Below are positions 16,992-25,365 of a DNA stretch of 64,000 nucleotides, one piece after another. Numbering within the stretch: the stretch's first letter is position 1; each line of letters begins with the position of its first letter. Source of the DNA: Actinoplanes couchii (GTDB lineage: Bacteria; Actinomycetota; Actinomycetes; Mycobacteriales; Micromonosporaceae); assembly GCF_016862075.1 (NCBI RefSeq), contig NZ_BOMG01000063.1:1-64000 (forward strand). Reading direction: 5' to 3'. The notes beneath the pieces were generated by a model. It searched no databases. It was not told the DNA's origin and saw nothing but the letters and a program-made list of their open reading frames with translations. Both the position numbers and the translations under genes were made by a program.

Positions 16992-17549
16992 TCACGGGAG
17001 CAGCGCGCGCAATGCCGGTTCGGCCAGATCGAAATTCACTTCCGGCACGCCGAGTACGCTGCTGTAGACCACCGATTCCATCAGCCGTACATAAAGGAAC
17101 GACCGCAGTCGCAGTTCTTCGACGTCCCCGGTGATCCCGGATTCGAGAAAGATGCCGAGCTGGGCGTCGACCGCCCGGTGGTGCACATCGGTCGCGGTGG
17201 TCAGCAGCACCCGGGCCGCCGTCTGCGGCTCGGCCGCCACGAACTGCCGCAGCTGATGGGCGCCGGTCACCATCTCGGCGAACGCCCGGGACAGGAACAG
17301 CACCCGGTCCGCGCCGGTGCCGATCGCCTCGCCACCCGCCTCGGCCAGGAAGATCCGGCCGATCGCCCAGAACACCTCACCGAACAGGGCGTCCCGGCTG
17401 CCGGCCGCCCGGTACAGCGTCGCCCGGCTGATCGACATCTCACTCGCCAGCAGATCCATGTCGATCGTCGAATGCTTCAGGTAATGCATCGCCGCACTGC
17501 GCAGCAATACCTCCGAATCGATGACACGCCGAGCCGGCACGACGAACAC
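16992..17549 (-). CDS. TetR-family regulator (QsdR-like)
   Basis: 185 aa. The HTH reads IDMDLLASEMSISRATLYRAAGSRDALFGEVFW, with an all-helical ligand domain behind it (about 70-185). The C-terminal half resembles the QsdR group. The GTG at 17549 is only one base from a GGGAG; an in-frame GTG at 17540 has better spacing and may be the true start. No obvious target gene lies beside it except the lipoprotein at 16164 (convergent) and AraC gene upstream. Confidence 0.85.
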   Translation of the reverse strand: MFVVPARRVIDSEVLLRSAAMHYLKHSTIDMDLLASEMSISRATLYRAAGSRDALFGEVFWAIGRIFLAEAGGEAIGTGADRVLFLSRAFAEMVTGAHQLRQFVAAEPQTAARVLLTTATDVHHRAVDAQLGIFLESGITGDVEELRLRSFLYVRLMESVVYSSVLGVPEVNFDLAEPALRALLP

Positions 17550-17599
17550 ACTCCCTATTCCCGGTTCCGGGATGCTATCCGTTTCCCGGGGGCCTGATA

Positions 17600-18433
17600 T
17601 CAGCCGATCGGGCCGCCGGAAGTGGCCTGACGGAATGCCCCCGGAGTACTCCCGTCCAAGCGGCGGAAGAACAGGCCGAATGCCGACGGGTCGCTGAATC
17701 CCAATCGGCGGCTGATCGCGGCCACACTGTCGTCGCCGTCGGCCAGCAACCGCCGGGCCTCCAGCAGCACCCGGGCGTCGATCAGGTCCTTAGGGGTCCG
17801 GCCGAAGGCTTCCAGACAGGACCGGCTGACGGTACGGGCGGACCAGCCCAGCAGCTCCGCCGCCCGCCGGGTGGTCAGCCGCTCGGCGAAGTGCCGTTCC
17901 AGGACCTCCTCGAACGCGCGCACGATCTCCCCGATCCGCCCCGAGTCCTCCGCCGGGAGCGCGCTCAGGTGCAGCAGCAGGGCACTCAGCGCGTGCCGGG
18001 GCGCACCCAGCTCCGGGTTCGCTGTCCGCACGGCGGTGACCAGGGCGGACACCGTGGTCAGCTGGTCCGGCGCCAGTCGCCACGTGGTGCTGCGGACCGA
18101 CGGGCGCAGCACGTCCCGGACGGCCGTGCCGTCCGCGGCGGCCACGTCGGTGAACAGCACCGCGGTCCCGGCCGCCGCCGGATCGGCACGGAACCGCTGC
18201 ACCGCGCCGGCGCGGATCCACAGGACCGTGCCGGCCTCGTACGCCAGATCGGTGAAGTCGACGTGATGCCCACCGGCGCCGGCGGTGACCACGAAGACGC
18301 TGTGGAACCCGGCCCGGTGCGCGTGGGTCTGCACCGGCACCGGGCTGCGCATCAGATCGGCCAGGTCGGCGACCTCGATCTCCCACTGTCCGGAGCGTGC
18401 CGGGTGAAAACCGACCTGTCCAATTCCGTCCAT
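17600..18433 (-). CDS. AraC-family transcriptional regulator
   Basis: 277 aa. An N-terminal cupin-type sensor (FHSVFVVTAGAGGHHVDF near residue 43) is joined to two HTH motifs at the C-terminus (LTTRRAAELLGWSARTVSR and DDSVAAISRRLGFSDPSAFGLFFRR). It is divergent from the NAD(P)-binding gene at 18521 with only 87 bp between, so it probably controls that gene. Confidence 0.9.
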   Translation of the reverse strand: MDGIGQVGFHPARSGQWEIEVADLADLMRSPVPVQTHAHRAGFHSVFVVTAGAGGHHVDFTDLAYEAGTVLWIRAGAVQRFRADPAAAGTAVLFTDVAAADGTAVRDVLRPSVRSTTWRLAPDQLTTVSALVTAVRTANPELGAPRHALSALLLHLSALPAEDSGRIGEIVRAFEEVLERHFAERLTTRRAAELLGWSARTVSRSCLEAFGRTPKDLIDARVLLEARRLLADGDDSVAAISRRLGFSDPSAFGLFFRRLDGSTPGAFRQATSGGPIG

Positions 18434-18520
18434 GGTCTGACCTTACGTGAACTGGGTCTTCATGAATGAGGCTCCTAGGCTGGGACGCGTAGACACCACT
18501 TCTTCCCCCAGGAGAACATC

Positions 18521-19132
18521 ATGAGCGTCGTCGTCTTCGGAGCCGCCGGAACCGGTGGACAGCGGATCGTCGCCGAAGCCGTCTCGCGGGGTCTGACCGT
18601 CGTTCCGGTCGTCCGCGACACCACCCGTCACCCGCGGGTCGCCGGGCTGGCCACCGTCCGGGGTGACGCCACCGACCCGCAGTCGGTGAGCGCCCTGCTG
18701 GCCGGGGCCGACGCCGCGGTGATCGCGGTCGGCGAGTCGTGGACCGAGGCCGCCCGCACCGTGCTGACCGCCGCCGCCGGCCGGGTGTACGTGCTGCACA
18801 TGGGCGGTGGGGCCACCCTCACCCTGCCGGACGGGACCGCGTTCGTCGACCTGCCCGGCTTCCCGGCCGAGTACCTGGTGCCGGCCCGTGGACAGGCCGA
18901 AGCGCTCGCCTTCTACCGGGCGCACGGCGGTTCGGACTGGACGTACCTGTCGCCGCCGCCCGTCGACTTCGCCCCCGGCGACCGCACCGGCGACTACCGG
19001 ACCGGCGACGACCAGCCGGTCACCGACGGCGACGGCAACGCCCGCATCTCGTACGAGGACTACGCGGTGGCCCTGGTCGACGAGATCACCAAACGGGCCC
19101 ACGCCGGCCGCCGTTTCACCGTCGGTTACTGA
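18521..19132 (+). CDS. NAD(P)-binding SDR-like oxidoreductase
   Basis: 203 aa, RBS aggaga. The Rossmann motif GAAGTGGQRI is at residues 7-16, and the protein has the short length of the atypical SDR group with the NAD(P)H_bind fold (YLSPPPVDFAPG, YEDYAVALVDEI). Substrate unknown. Divergent from the AraC gene, which likely regulates it; the quinone-oxidoreductase-like gene follows 65 bp later and could be co-transcribed. Confidence 0.85.
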   Translation: MSVVVFGAAGTGGQRIVAEAVSRGLTVVPVVRDTTRHPRVAGLATVRGDATDPQSVSALLAGADAAVIAVGESWTEAARTVLTAAAGRVYVLHMGGGATLTLPDGTAFVDLPGFPAEYLVPARGQAEALAFYRAHGGSDWTYLSPPPVDFAPGDRTGDYRTGDDQPVTDGDGNARISYEDYAVALVDEITKRAHAGRRFTVGY

Positions 19133-19197
19133 GGCAGTTCTTCTGAGCCGCTCTCACTTCCACCCGGTGTGGGGTGGGCGCCGGTTAGCTTGCCCCG

Positions 19198-20151
19198 ATG
19201 CGAGCAGTGACGATTCAACAGTTCGGTGACCCCGCCGGGATGGTGGTGGCCGATGTCCCGGAGCCGTCGGCCGGGCCGGGGCAGGTGGTCATCGCAACCG
19301 AGGCGATCGGGGTCGGCGGGGTCGACGCGGTCATCCGGCGCGGGACGCTGGGTGGTTTCGGGTTCACCGCCGGGCTGATCCCCGGCAGCGAGGTTGCCGG
19401 GCGGGTGATCTCGGCCGGACCGGACGTCGATCCGTCGTGGCGGGGGCGGCGGGTGTGGGCGTTCACCGGCACCAGCGGCGGATACACCGAGCAGGCCGTC
19501 GCCAGGATCGGTGACGTCGTCGCCCTCCCGGACGGGATCACCTCCATCGACGCGGTGGCCCTCGGCAGCGCCGGGCCGGTCGCCCGGCTCGCCCTGGCCC
19601 ACGGGCGCTTCGCGCCGGGGGAGTCGGTGCTGGTCCGCGGCGCGGCGGGCAGCATCGGCATCGCGGCCGTCGAGATCGCCGCCCGCGGTGGTGCCGCGAC
19701 CGTCGCGGTGACCACCTCCTCGCCGGAACGTGGCGAGCGCCTGCGCGAACTCGGGGCGACCGAGGTTCTGGACCGGTCCGGGCAGGGCGGCTCCACGACG
19801 TACGACGTCATTGTCGATGTCGCCGGTGGAGACGCCCTGCCGGACTTCGTCGACCGCCTCGCGCCGAACGGGCGTCTGGTTCTGGTCGGCGTGGTGGCCG
19901 GCATGCCGCCGGCCGACTTCGGCGCCCGTCTGCTGGCCGGCTTCCGGCAGTCCCGGTCGGTGGCCACGTTCAGCCTGGACAGCGTCCCGGTCCCGGTCCG
20001 GGACGCGGCCCGCGCCGAGACGTTCGCCGCCGCGGCCCGGGGCGAGCAGCACGCCGTGGTGCACGACGTGCTGCCGCTGGCCGAGGCCGCCGAAGCACAC
20101 CGCCTGATGGACGCCGGTGCGGTCTTCGGCCGGATCGTGCTGACGCCCTAG
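19198..20151 (+). CDS. MDR-family NADPH:quinone reductase-like protein
   Basis: 317 aa. GroES-like N-terminal half and Rossmann half with VLVRGAAGSIGIAAVEIA. The structural and catalytic zinc ligands of alcohol dehydrogenases are absent, as in the quinone reductase/zeta-crystallin branch of medium-chain dehydrogenases. It probably reduces quinones or enones with NADPH. It converges on the pectinesterase gene through a hairpin that holds both stop codons. Confidence 0.88.
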   Translation: MRAVTIQQFGDPAGMVVADVPEPSAGPGQVVIATEAIGVGGVDAVIRRGTLGGFGFTAGLIPGSEVAGRVISAGPDVDPSWRGRRVWAFTGTSGGYTEQAVARIGDVVALPDGITSIDAVALGSAGPVARLALAHGRFAPGESVLVRGAAGSIGIAAVEIAARGGAATVAVTTSSPERGERLRELGATEVLDRSGQGGSTTYDVIVDVAGGDALPDFVDRLAPNGRLVLVGVVAGMPPADFGARLLAGFRQSRSVATFSLDSVPVPVRDAARAETFAAAARGEQHAVVHDVLPLAEAAEAHRLMDAGAVFGRIVLTP

Positions 20152-20173
20152 GTTCGATCGCGGCAGAACCTAG
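20148..20173. terminator. Bidirectional hairpin holding both stop codons
   Basis: Arms ctaggttc and gaacctag (8 bp, perfect) flank a 10-base loop. The TAG stop of the reductase lies in one arm and the stop of the pectinesterase in the other. There is no T-run, usual for such genomes. Confidence 0.55.
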
Positions 20174-21531
20174 CCGACCGGGTTCCAGCCGTCCGTACCG
20201 GCGAGATATTTCTGCGGGGTGTAGTTCGGCGCCTGGGCGTCGGAGAGTTGCGGGCGGTTGCTGTTGACCGTCGCGCCCGCGCCGGTGTTCCTGTACTCCA
20301 GGAAACGGGCGTTCTTCCACGTCGCGTCGCCCATGTCGGTCCACGGCTGGGCGGTCTTGACGGTGGCGCTCAGGTTCGACTCGCGGTAGAGGACCTGGGC
20401 GCCCTGACCCCACGGGCGTCCGAGAGTGGTCACGTTGTTCGCGGCGCCGGTGATCGTCGACCTGTAGAACAGGTAGCCGTAGGTCTGCCCGCTCGGGGTG
20501 GACGCCGCGGTGATCGGGCCACCCGACGTGCGCTTCTCGTAGATCTGGCAGGCGTTGAAGACCGCGGTGCCGCCACTGTAGATGAAGTCGACCGTACCCT
20601 CGACGTAGGTGTTGACGAAGTAGGCCCGGTTGCCGTCCTCGACCCGCAGCGTGTCCTGGTCGCCGAGGAACCGCACGTTGTCGTAGACGGCCCGGTCGCC
20701 GTCGGAGAACATGGCGAGGGCCTGGTCACCGGTGTCCGACGAGTTCTCGTCGAAGTCGTTGGCGAACGTCAGCCCGGTGGCCTTGAAGTCCTTGCCGAGG
20801 ATCCACGCGGTGGCGCTGCCGGTCGCGCCCCAGTCGCCGGCGTTGCGGTTGAAGACGATCACCGTCTGGCTCGCCGACGTGCCCAGGCCCTGGAGCGTGA
20901 TGTTCGGCTTGTCGGCCGGCACCTTGATCTGCTCCCGGTACGTGCCCGCCTTGATGGTGATCACCCGCCGGGTGGTGTTCCCGGACGGCACCGCGTTGAT
21001 CGCCGCCTGCACCGTGGTGTACATCCCGGTGCCGTCCTTCGCCACGGTCGCCGTTGCCGGCACACCGTTGACCAGGTTGAACGCCCACTGGATCTGCGAG
21101 ATGTCGGAACACGCCTGCTGCACGATCGGGTTGTTCCCCGCCGTCGACGCGTCCTTGTTCGTCATGCACAACCCGGTGCCGGCGTTCTTGACCAGGTATT
21201 TCCCGGCCGCCGCGGTGGACGCGGTGAACGTCCAGGTCTGAACGGCACTTCCACTGCAGGCGTTCTGTACGAGCTGGGCCGCCGCCTCGACACACGCGCC
21301 GATGGTGAAACCGCTGCCCTGGGCGGTGACCTTGAACTGCTGCGCGGTGTTGCCGGTGGCGCACGCCGTCTGGACCAGCAGGTTGCCGCTGCTCACGGTG
21401 AGGCACTTGCCGCTGGAGCCGGAGACGAGGGTGTAGGTGCCGCCGGCGGCGGGTGCCACCGCGGCCCGTGCCGGGGATGTGGGGATGGTGATCATCGCTG
21501 CCGCGAGGACCAGGGGGATGAGTCTGCGCAT
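20170..21531 (-). CDS. Secreted pectinesterase (CE8) with N-terminal ricin-like module
   Basis: 453 aa from ATG 21531; the longer open frame is antisense to the pectate lyase. Signal peptide (about 1-25), ricin-type lectin module (about 30-150) with repeated CLT/CVE/CMT and QxW-like elements, then a CE8 beta-helix. Catalytic motifs are present: GDQDTL, GTVDFIYSG and LGRPWG, giving the two Asp and the Arg of the family. It removes methyl esters from pectin, preparing it for the lyase encoded divergently. Its lectin module is almost the same as that of the lyase, including a 108-bp inverted copy. Confidence 0.92.
   Translation of the reverse strand: MRRLIPLVLAAAMITIPTSPARAAVAPAAGGTYTLVSGSSGKCLTVSSGNLLVQTACATGNTAQQFKVTAQGSGFTIGACVEAAAQLVQNACSGSAVQTWTFTASTAAAGKYLVKNAGTGLCMTNKDASTAGNNPIVQQACSDISQIQWAFNLVNGVPATATVAKDGTGMYTTVQAAINAVPSGNTTRRVITIKAGTYREQIKVPADKPNITLQGLGTSASQTVIVFNRNAGDWGATGSATAWILGKDFKATGLTFANDFDENSSDTGDQALAMFSDGDRAVYDNVRFLGDQDTLRVEDGNRAYFVNTYVEGTVDFIYSGGTAVFNACQIYEKRTSGGPITAASTPSGQTYGYLFYRSTITGAANNVTTLGRPWGQGAQVLYRESNLSATVKTAQPWTDMGDATWKNARFLEYRNTGAGATVNSNRPQLSDAQAPNYTPQKYLAGTDGWNPVG
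21100..21207 (-). repeat. 108-bp inverted duplication, copy in pectinesterase
   Basis: The reverse complement of 21100-21207 matches 21952-22059 at 103 of 108 positions by direct comparison. It encodes the last lobe of the ricin-like module. Confidence 0.9.
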
Positions 21532-21536
21532 GGTTC

Positions 21537-21596
21537 TACAGACGTCGCGCCGAGTCCGGGATAACGGGTTATCCGGCTGCGGTCCGGGCGTCTGTA
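21537..21596. promoter_or_regulatory. Nested palindrome between divergent pectinase genes
   Basis: Outer arms tacagacg (21537-21544) and cgtctgta (21589-21596) share their centre, 21566.5, with inner arms ggataac (21559-21565) and gttatcc (21568-21574). The whole sits between the two start codons (21531 and 21628). Such symmetry suggests a shared operator or mirrored promoter pair for co-regulation of the two pectinases. Confidence 0.6.
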
Positions 21597-21627
21597 TCGG
21601 TGTTCCCTCATCCCCAGGAGAATCCCC

Positions 21628-23370
21628 ATGCGACTCCGCACCGTCCTCGCCGCCGGGCTGGTCCTGGCCGTGTCGTGGCCGATCAGCCCCGCGGCCGCCG
21701 CCACGCCGGTCTCCGGTGGCACGTACACCCTCGTCTCCGCGTCGAGCGGCAAATGCCTCAACGTCACCAGCGCGAACCTGCTCGTCCAGGTCGCGTGCAC
21801 CTCCGGGGCCGCCGCGCAGCAGTTCAAGGTTGCCGCTCAGGGCAGCGGCTTCACCATCGGTTCCTGCCTCGAGGCCGCGGACCAGATCGCCCAGAAGACC
21901 TGCAACGCCGGCGCGAACCAGACCTGGACGTTCACCGCATCTTCCGCGGCAGCCGGGAAATACCTGGTCAAGAACGCCGGCACCGGCCTGTGCATGACGA
22001 ACAAGGACGCGTCCACGGCAGGGAACAACCCGATCGTGCAGCAGGCGTGTTCCGACGTCTCGCAGACGCAGTGGACGTTCAACCAGCTCTCCGGCCCGGC
22101 CGGTGCGGTCGCCTTCCCCGGGGCGGCCGGACCGGCGATGAACGCCACCGGAGGGCGTGGTGGCGACGTCTACCACGTCACCAACCTGACCGACAACGCC
22201 GCGAACCCGCAGGCGGGATCGTTGCGGTACGGGATCACCACGGCGCCGTCGACCGGACGTACCATCGTGTTCGATGTGGCCGGAACCATCAAGTTGTCAC
22301 CCGCCGGCCGGCAGGGCTGGCTGAGCATCGGCACCAGCAACCTGACCATCGCCGGGCAGACCGCCCCCGCACCCGGTGTCACGATCATGGGTCAGGCCAC
22401 CAAGGTCACCGGGAAGAACATCATCCTGCGGCACCTGAAGTTCCGGCCCGGCAAGGACCAGGCCAACCCCGGCACCGCCACCAACGACGGACTGTGGCTC
22501 ACCGGCGACAACCTGATCGTCGACCACACGTCGGTGAGCTGGGCCGACGACGAGGGGATCAGCGCCAGCGACGGCGCCGGGCAGATCACCGTGCAGCACT
22601 CGATCGTCTCCGAGGGCCTCAACTACAACGGCCACAGTTACGGCGCGCTGGTCGGCAGCGACGTGACCGGGTCGAACATCGCTTACCACCACAACCTGTT
22701 CGCCCACAACGTCAGCAGGCTGCCCCGGCTCGGCAACGAGACCGGCGCCGTCAACTACGTCGAGTGGAGCAACAACGTCATCTTCGAAGGCTCCGGGTAC
22801 AGCGGCGCCGACCAGCTCGCCAACGGCAACTTCGTCGGCAACACCTACCTGCGGCACAACAACAGCGGATCACAGGTCTACACCGGCGCCACCGGCACGG
22901 CGATCTACCAGTCCGGCAACGTGGTCGACTACGACGGCGACAGCAACCTGACCAACGGCCAGACGGCCACCTGGAGCCAGTTCCCGTCGGTCCCGTCCCA
23001 GCGCTCTTCGAGATTCAACATCCCCAACTTGTCGTACGAGTCGGCAGGCGCGTCGTTGACGAACGTGCTGAACCGGTCGGGCGCGTTCTGGTGGTCCCGT
23101 GACCCGGTCGACACCCGGATCGTCAGCGAGACCCGCTCCACCAGCGGCGGCATCGTCACCGCCGCGAACAGCACCGAATGGAACAACCTGTGGAACGCCG
23201 GGCAGGTCAGCCGGGCCAGTGGCTGGGACACCGACCGGGACGGCATGCCGAACACCTGGGAGAGCGCCAACGGCCTGAACCCGAACGTCGCCGACCAGAA
23301 CGGCGACGCCGACGGCGACGGGTACCGCAACATCGAGGAGTATCTGGACGCCGCCGCCCAGGGGAACTAG
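21628..23370 (+). CDS. Secreted pectate lyase (PL1-like) with N-terminal ricin-like module
   Basis: 580 aa, RBS aggag. Signal peptide (1-25), ricin-like lectin module (about 30-150), then a right-handed beta-helix: GDVYHVTNLTDNA, GRTIVFDVAGTI, IILRHLKFRPG, DNLIVDHTSVSWADDEG. This is the layout of actinobacterial PL1 pectate lyases that split polygalacturonate by beta-elimination with calcium. The C-terminus TDRDGMPNTWESANGLNP with DQNGDADGDGYRN is an acidic calcium-binding-like tail common in this group. Divergent partner: the pectinesterase. Confidence 0.9.
   Translation: MRLRTVLAAGLVLAVSWPISPAAAATPVSGGTYTLVSASSGKCLNVTSANLLVQVACTSGAAAQQFKVAAQGSGFTIGSCLEAADQIAQKTCNAGANQTWTFTASSAAAGKYLVKNAGTGLCMTNKDASTAGNNPIVQQACSDVSQTQWTFNQLSGPAGAVAFPGAAGPAMNATGGRGGDVYHVTNLTDNAANPQAGSLRYGITTAPSTGRTIVFDVAGTIKLSPAGRQGWLSIGTSNLTIAGQTAPAPGVTIMGQATKVTGKNIILRHLKFRPGKDQANPGTATNDGLWLTGDNLIVDHTSVSWADDEGISASDGAGQITVQHSIVSEGLNYNGHSYGALVGSDVTGSNIAYHHNLFAHNVSRLPRLGNETGAVNYVEWSNNVIFEGSGYSGADQLANGNFVGNTYLRHNNSGSQVYTGATGTAIYQSGNVVDYDGDSNLTNGQTATWSQFPSVPSQRSSRFNIPNLSYESAGASLTNVLNRSGAFWWSRDPVDTRIVSETRSTSGGIVTAANSTEWNNLWNAGQVSRASGWDTDRDGMPNTWESANGLNPNVADQNGDADGDGYRNIEEYLDAAAQGN
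21952..22059 (+). repeat. 108-bp inverted duplication, copy in pectate lyase
   Basis: Partner of 21100-21207 in opposite orientation, 103/108 identical, with no frame change. Confidence 0.9.
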
Positions 23371-23454
23371 GACAACAGTTTCTCCGGACTTTACCGAGCA
23401 TTTGCCAAAGATCATCTTAAAACCTCCCGCCATGCATGGGTGTCTATCTAATGC

Positions 23455-24162
23455 GTGGGGGAGGTGGTCGGATTGGAACTCACCGACGCCGAGTTGGTGA
23501 CCGCCGGGCAGAACGGCGACCGCGACGCCGTCGCCGTTCTGCTGAACCGGCATCTGCGGCTCACCTACCACGTGATCCGCCGGGCCCTGGACGGCCACCC
23601 GGACACCGACGACCTGGTCCAGGAGACCATGATCCGGGCCGTCGAGAAGCTCGCCGACCTGCGCGACCCCACCCGGTTCCGGGCCTGGCTGATCACCATC
23701 GCGATCCGGCAGGTCAAGAACCGGGCCCGCCGGCCGCCGCCGATGTCCCTGATCAGCCCCGACCCGCCCGACCCCGGCGTGGACGTCGCCGACGAGGCGC
23801 TGGACCGGGCCGGTCGCGACGAACGACGCCGGCGGTTCCGGGCGGCGGCCCGCTGGATCAGCGACGAGGACCGCTGGCTGCTGACGCTGTGGTCCCGGGA
23901 ACTCGACGGCGACCTGACCCGGGCCGAACTCGCCGACGCCCTGCACGTCAGCCGCCCGCACGCGGCCGTCCGGATCAACCGGATGCGCGCCCACCTGATC
24001 CGGGCGCACGAGGTGGTGACGGCGTACGAGGCCCGGCCCCGCTGCCCCGGCCTGACCCGGGCCGCCGAGGGCCACCTGCTGGCGCGGGTGTCCCGGCACA
24101 TCCAGTCCTGCCCGTCCTGCCGCCCCGCCACGCCGCTCCCGGCCTGCGCCCCCGCCTGCTGA
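23455..24162 (+). CDS. ECF-like RNA polymerase sigma factor with Cys-rich tail
   Basis: 235 aa. Region 2 is seen as DTDDLVQETMIRAVEKLADLRDPTRFRAWL and region 4 as TRAELADALHVSRPHAAVRINRMRAHL. The C-terminus RHIQSCPSCRPATPLPACAPAC resembles part of a zinc-finger anti-sigma domain fused to the sigma factor. Start is uncertain: GTG 23455, GTG 23464 or TTG 23473; a gggggagg at 23457-23464 best serves TTG 23473. No separate anti-sigma gene is adjacent; a frameshifted gene converges on it. Confidence 0.8.
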   Translation: MGEVVGLELTDAELVTAGQNGDRDAVAVLLNRHLRLTYHVIRRALDGHPDTDDLVQETMIRAVEKLADLRDPTRFRAWLITIAIRQVKNRARRPPPMSLISPDPPDPGVDVADEALDRAGRDERRRRFRAAARWISDEDRWLLTLWSRELDGDLTRAELADALHVSRPHAAVRINRMRAHLIRAHEVVTAYEARPRCPGLTRAAEGHLLARVSRHIQSCPSCRPATPLPACAPAC

Positions 24163-24164
24163 CC

Positions 24165-24581
24165 GCTGACCCTCTACCGCCCGCCCGCCCGCCTGCCCGG
24201 CTTGCTCATCGCCGACCGGTCCGCGGTGGTGGGCCAGGGTGTCGTCGTGCGGTTTCAGAAACAGTCGGTCGGCCAGGGCATCAGCGCGGGCGGGCCGGCC
24301 GGCCGCCATCGCATCCGGTCCGGCAGCGGCGTCGGCCCGTCCGGCCAGTGCCGGAACCAGCAACCCGGGCGCCCGGTCGTCGTCGCGGGCGGCCACGATC
24401 TGATCGGAGAGCCGTTGCGGGGAAATGCCGCCGTGGGGGACCGGCCGAACGGCACGTCCTCGGCAGCGCTCCCACCCGCGGGAGCCGTCGCCGTGGCCGC
24501 CGTGGCCGTTGCGGCGGCCGGCAGCGTTGCCGAGGCCCCGACGGTCGCCATCACGGCAAGAAGATCGCGCCGACGCACCAT
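24165..24581 (-). pseudogene. Frameshifted remnant with Tat-type N-terminus
   Basis: A genuine-looking start (ATG 24581 with RBS aagggg) gives VRRRDLLAVMATVGASATLPAAA, a twin-arginine-like leader, but coding character jumps to another frame near 24430. There ISPQRLSDQIVAARDDDRA continues, then LLVPALAGRADAA and LADRLFLKPHDDTLAHH. This second piece resembles the helical tails of actinobacterial XRE/TPR regulators. The intact first frame would end at 24255 (108 aa). No natural 3' end exists before the convergent sigma gene, so the gene appears both frameshifted and truncated. Confidence 0.5.
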
Positions 24582-24811
24582 ATCACCCCTTTTATCCGCA
24601 TTCACGCCCACGGTAACCCCGCCGACGTCGCGGCAAACCGAACATCGGCGGAGGTACGCCATACAGGGCAGTGCGGAAGGTGGGCCAAGCGCCGGTAGGC
24701 CGCGGATGCGGCGGGCCAGGTGCCAGGAGGTGGTGGATGCGGGCGGGCCACTCGCCGGCAGATCGCGGACGCGGAGGGCTAATCGGGTGGTGGGTCGCGG
24801 ATGCGGTCGGG

Positions 24812-25291
24812 TTATTCGGCCAGCAGGTCGCGGATGCGGGTGGTGAGGGCGCTGTCGTCGAAGCGGCCGAACTCGTGGAAGCGGATCGTCCCGGTGCGGT
24901 CGATCAGGATGGTGGTGGGGGTGCCCATCATCCGGTAGCGGTCGAACGTCACCGGGGAGTCGATCTCACCGTCCCAGCGGTGCGCGTCGACCGCCACCGG
25001 AAAGTCGATGCGGCTCCGTCGCAGGAACGGCAGCAGATCCTTCGGGGTCATCGCGGCATGGTTCTCGAAGACCGAGTGCAGCCCGATCACCGACACCGGC
25101 TCGCCCCGGAACAGATCGTGCAGCCGCACCGCCTGCGGCAGGCTGTGCGTGTAGCAGCCGGGACACAGCATCTGGAACGCTTCGAGCACGACCACCCGCC
25201 CCCGAAGCCCGTGCACCGTCAACGGCCCACTGTTGAACCACGACGCCACCTCCCACTCGGGCGCCCGGACGGCAGTCACTTGTCCGATCAC
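24812..25291 (-). CDS. TlpA-like thioredoxin-fold protein
   Basis: 159 aa, GTG start with gagg upstream. A thioredoxin fold is suggested by LRGRVVVLEAFQMLCPGCYTH (CxxC active site near residue 43), VSVIGLHSVF, and the cis-Pro segment MGTPTTILIDRTG. No signal peptide or membrane segment, so it is probably cytoplasmic. Role is likely thiol-disulfide exchange or peroxide reduction; partner unknown. The 230 bp between it and the remnant at 24581 shows nothing beyond GC-rich imperfect repeats. Confidence 0.82.
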   Translation of the reverse strand: MIGQVTAVRAPEWEVASWFNSGPLTVHGLRGRVVVLEAFQMLCPGCYTHSLPQAVRLHDLFRGEPVSVIGLHSVFENHAAMTPKDLLPFLRRSRIDFPVAVDAHRWDGEIDSPVTFDRYRMMGTPTTILIDRTGTIRFHEFGRFDDSALTTRIRDLLAE

Positions 25292-25365
25292 GCGGACCTC
25301 CCGGTTTCGGAATTCTCGGCGCCGTGCCCATCGGCGTGCCGTGTCCCGAGTTGAGGGAGTTCAGC

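Noticed and set aside
16950..16998. Terminator hairpin after the lipoprotein gene
   Set aside because: Arms around gggggcgctccgg and ccggggcgcctcac pair only imperfectly; not strong enough to list.
20248..21564. 438-codon frame on the plus strand over pectinesterase
   Set aside because: Antisense shadow; the minus strand holds all CE8 catalytic motifs.
24202..24846. 214-codon plus-strand frame between sigma gene and TlpA-like gene
   Set aside because: No motif, RBS or codon pattern; it is opposite the frameshifted remnant.
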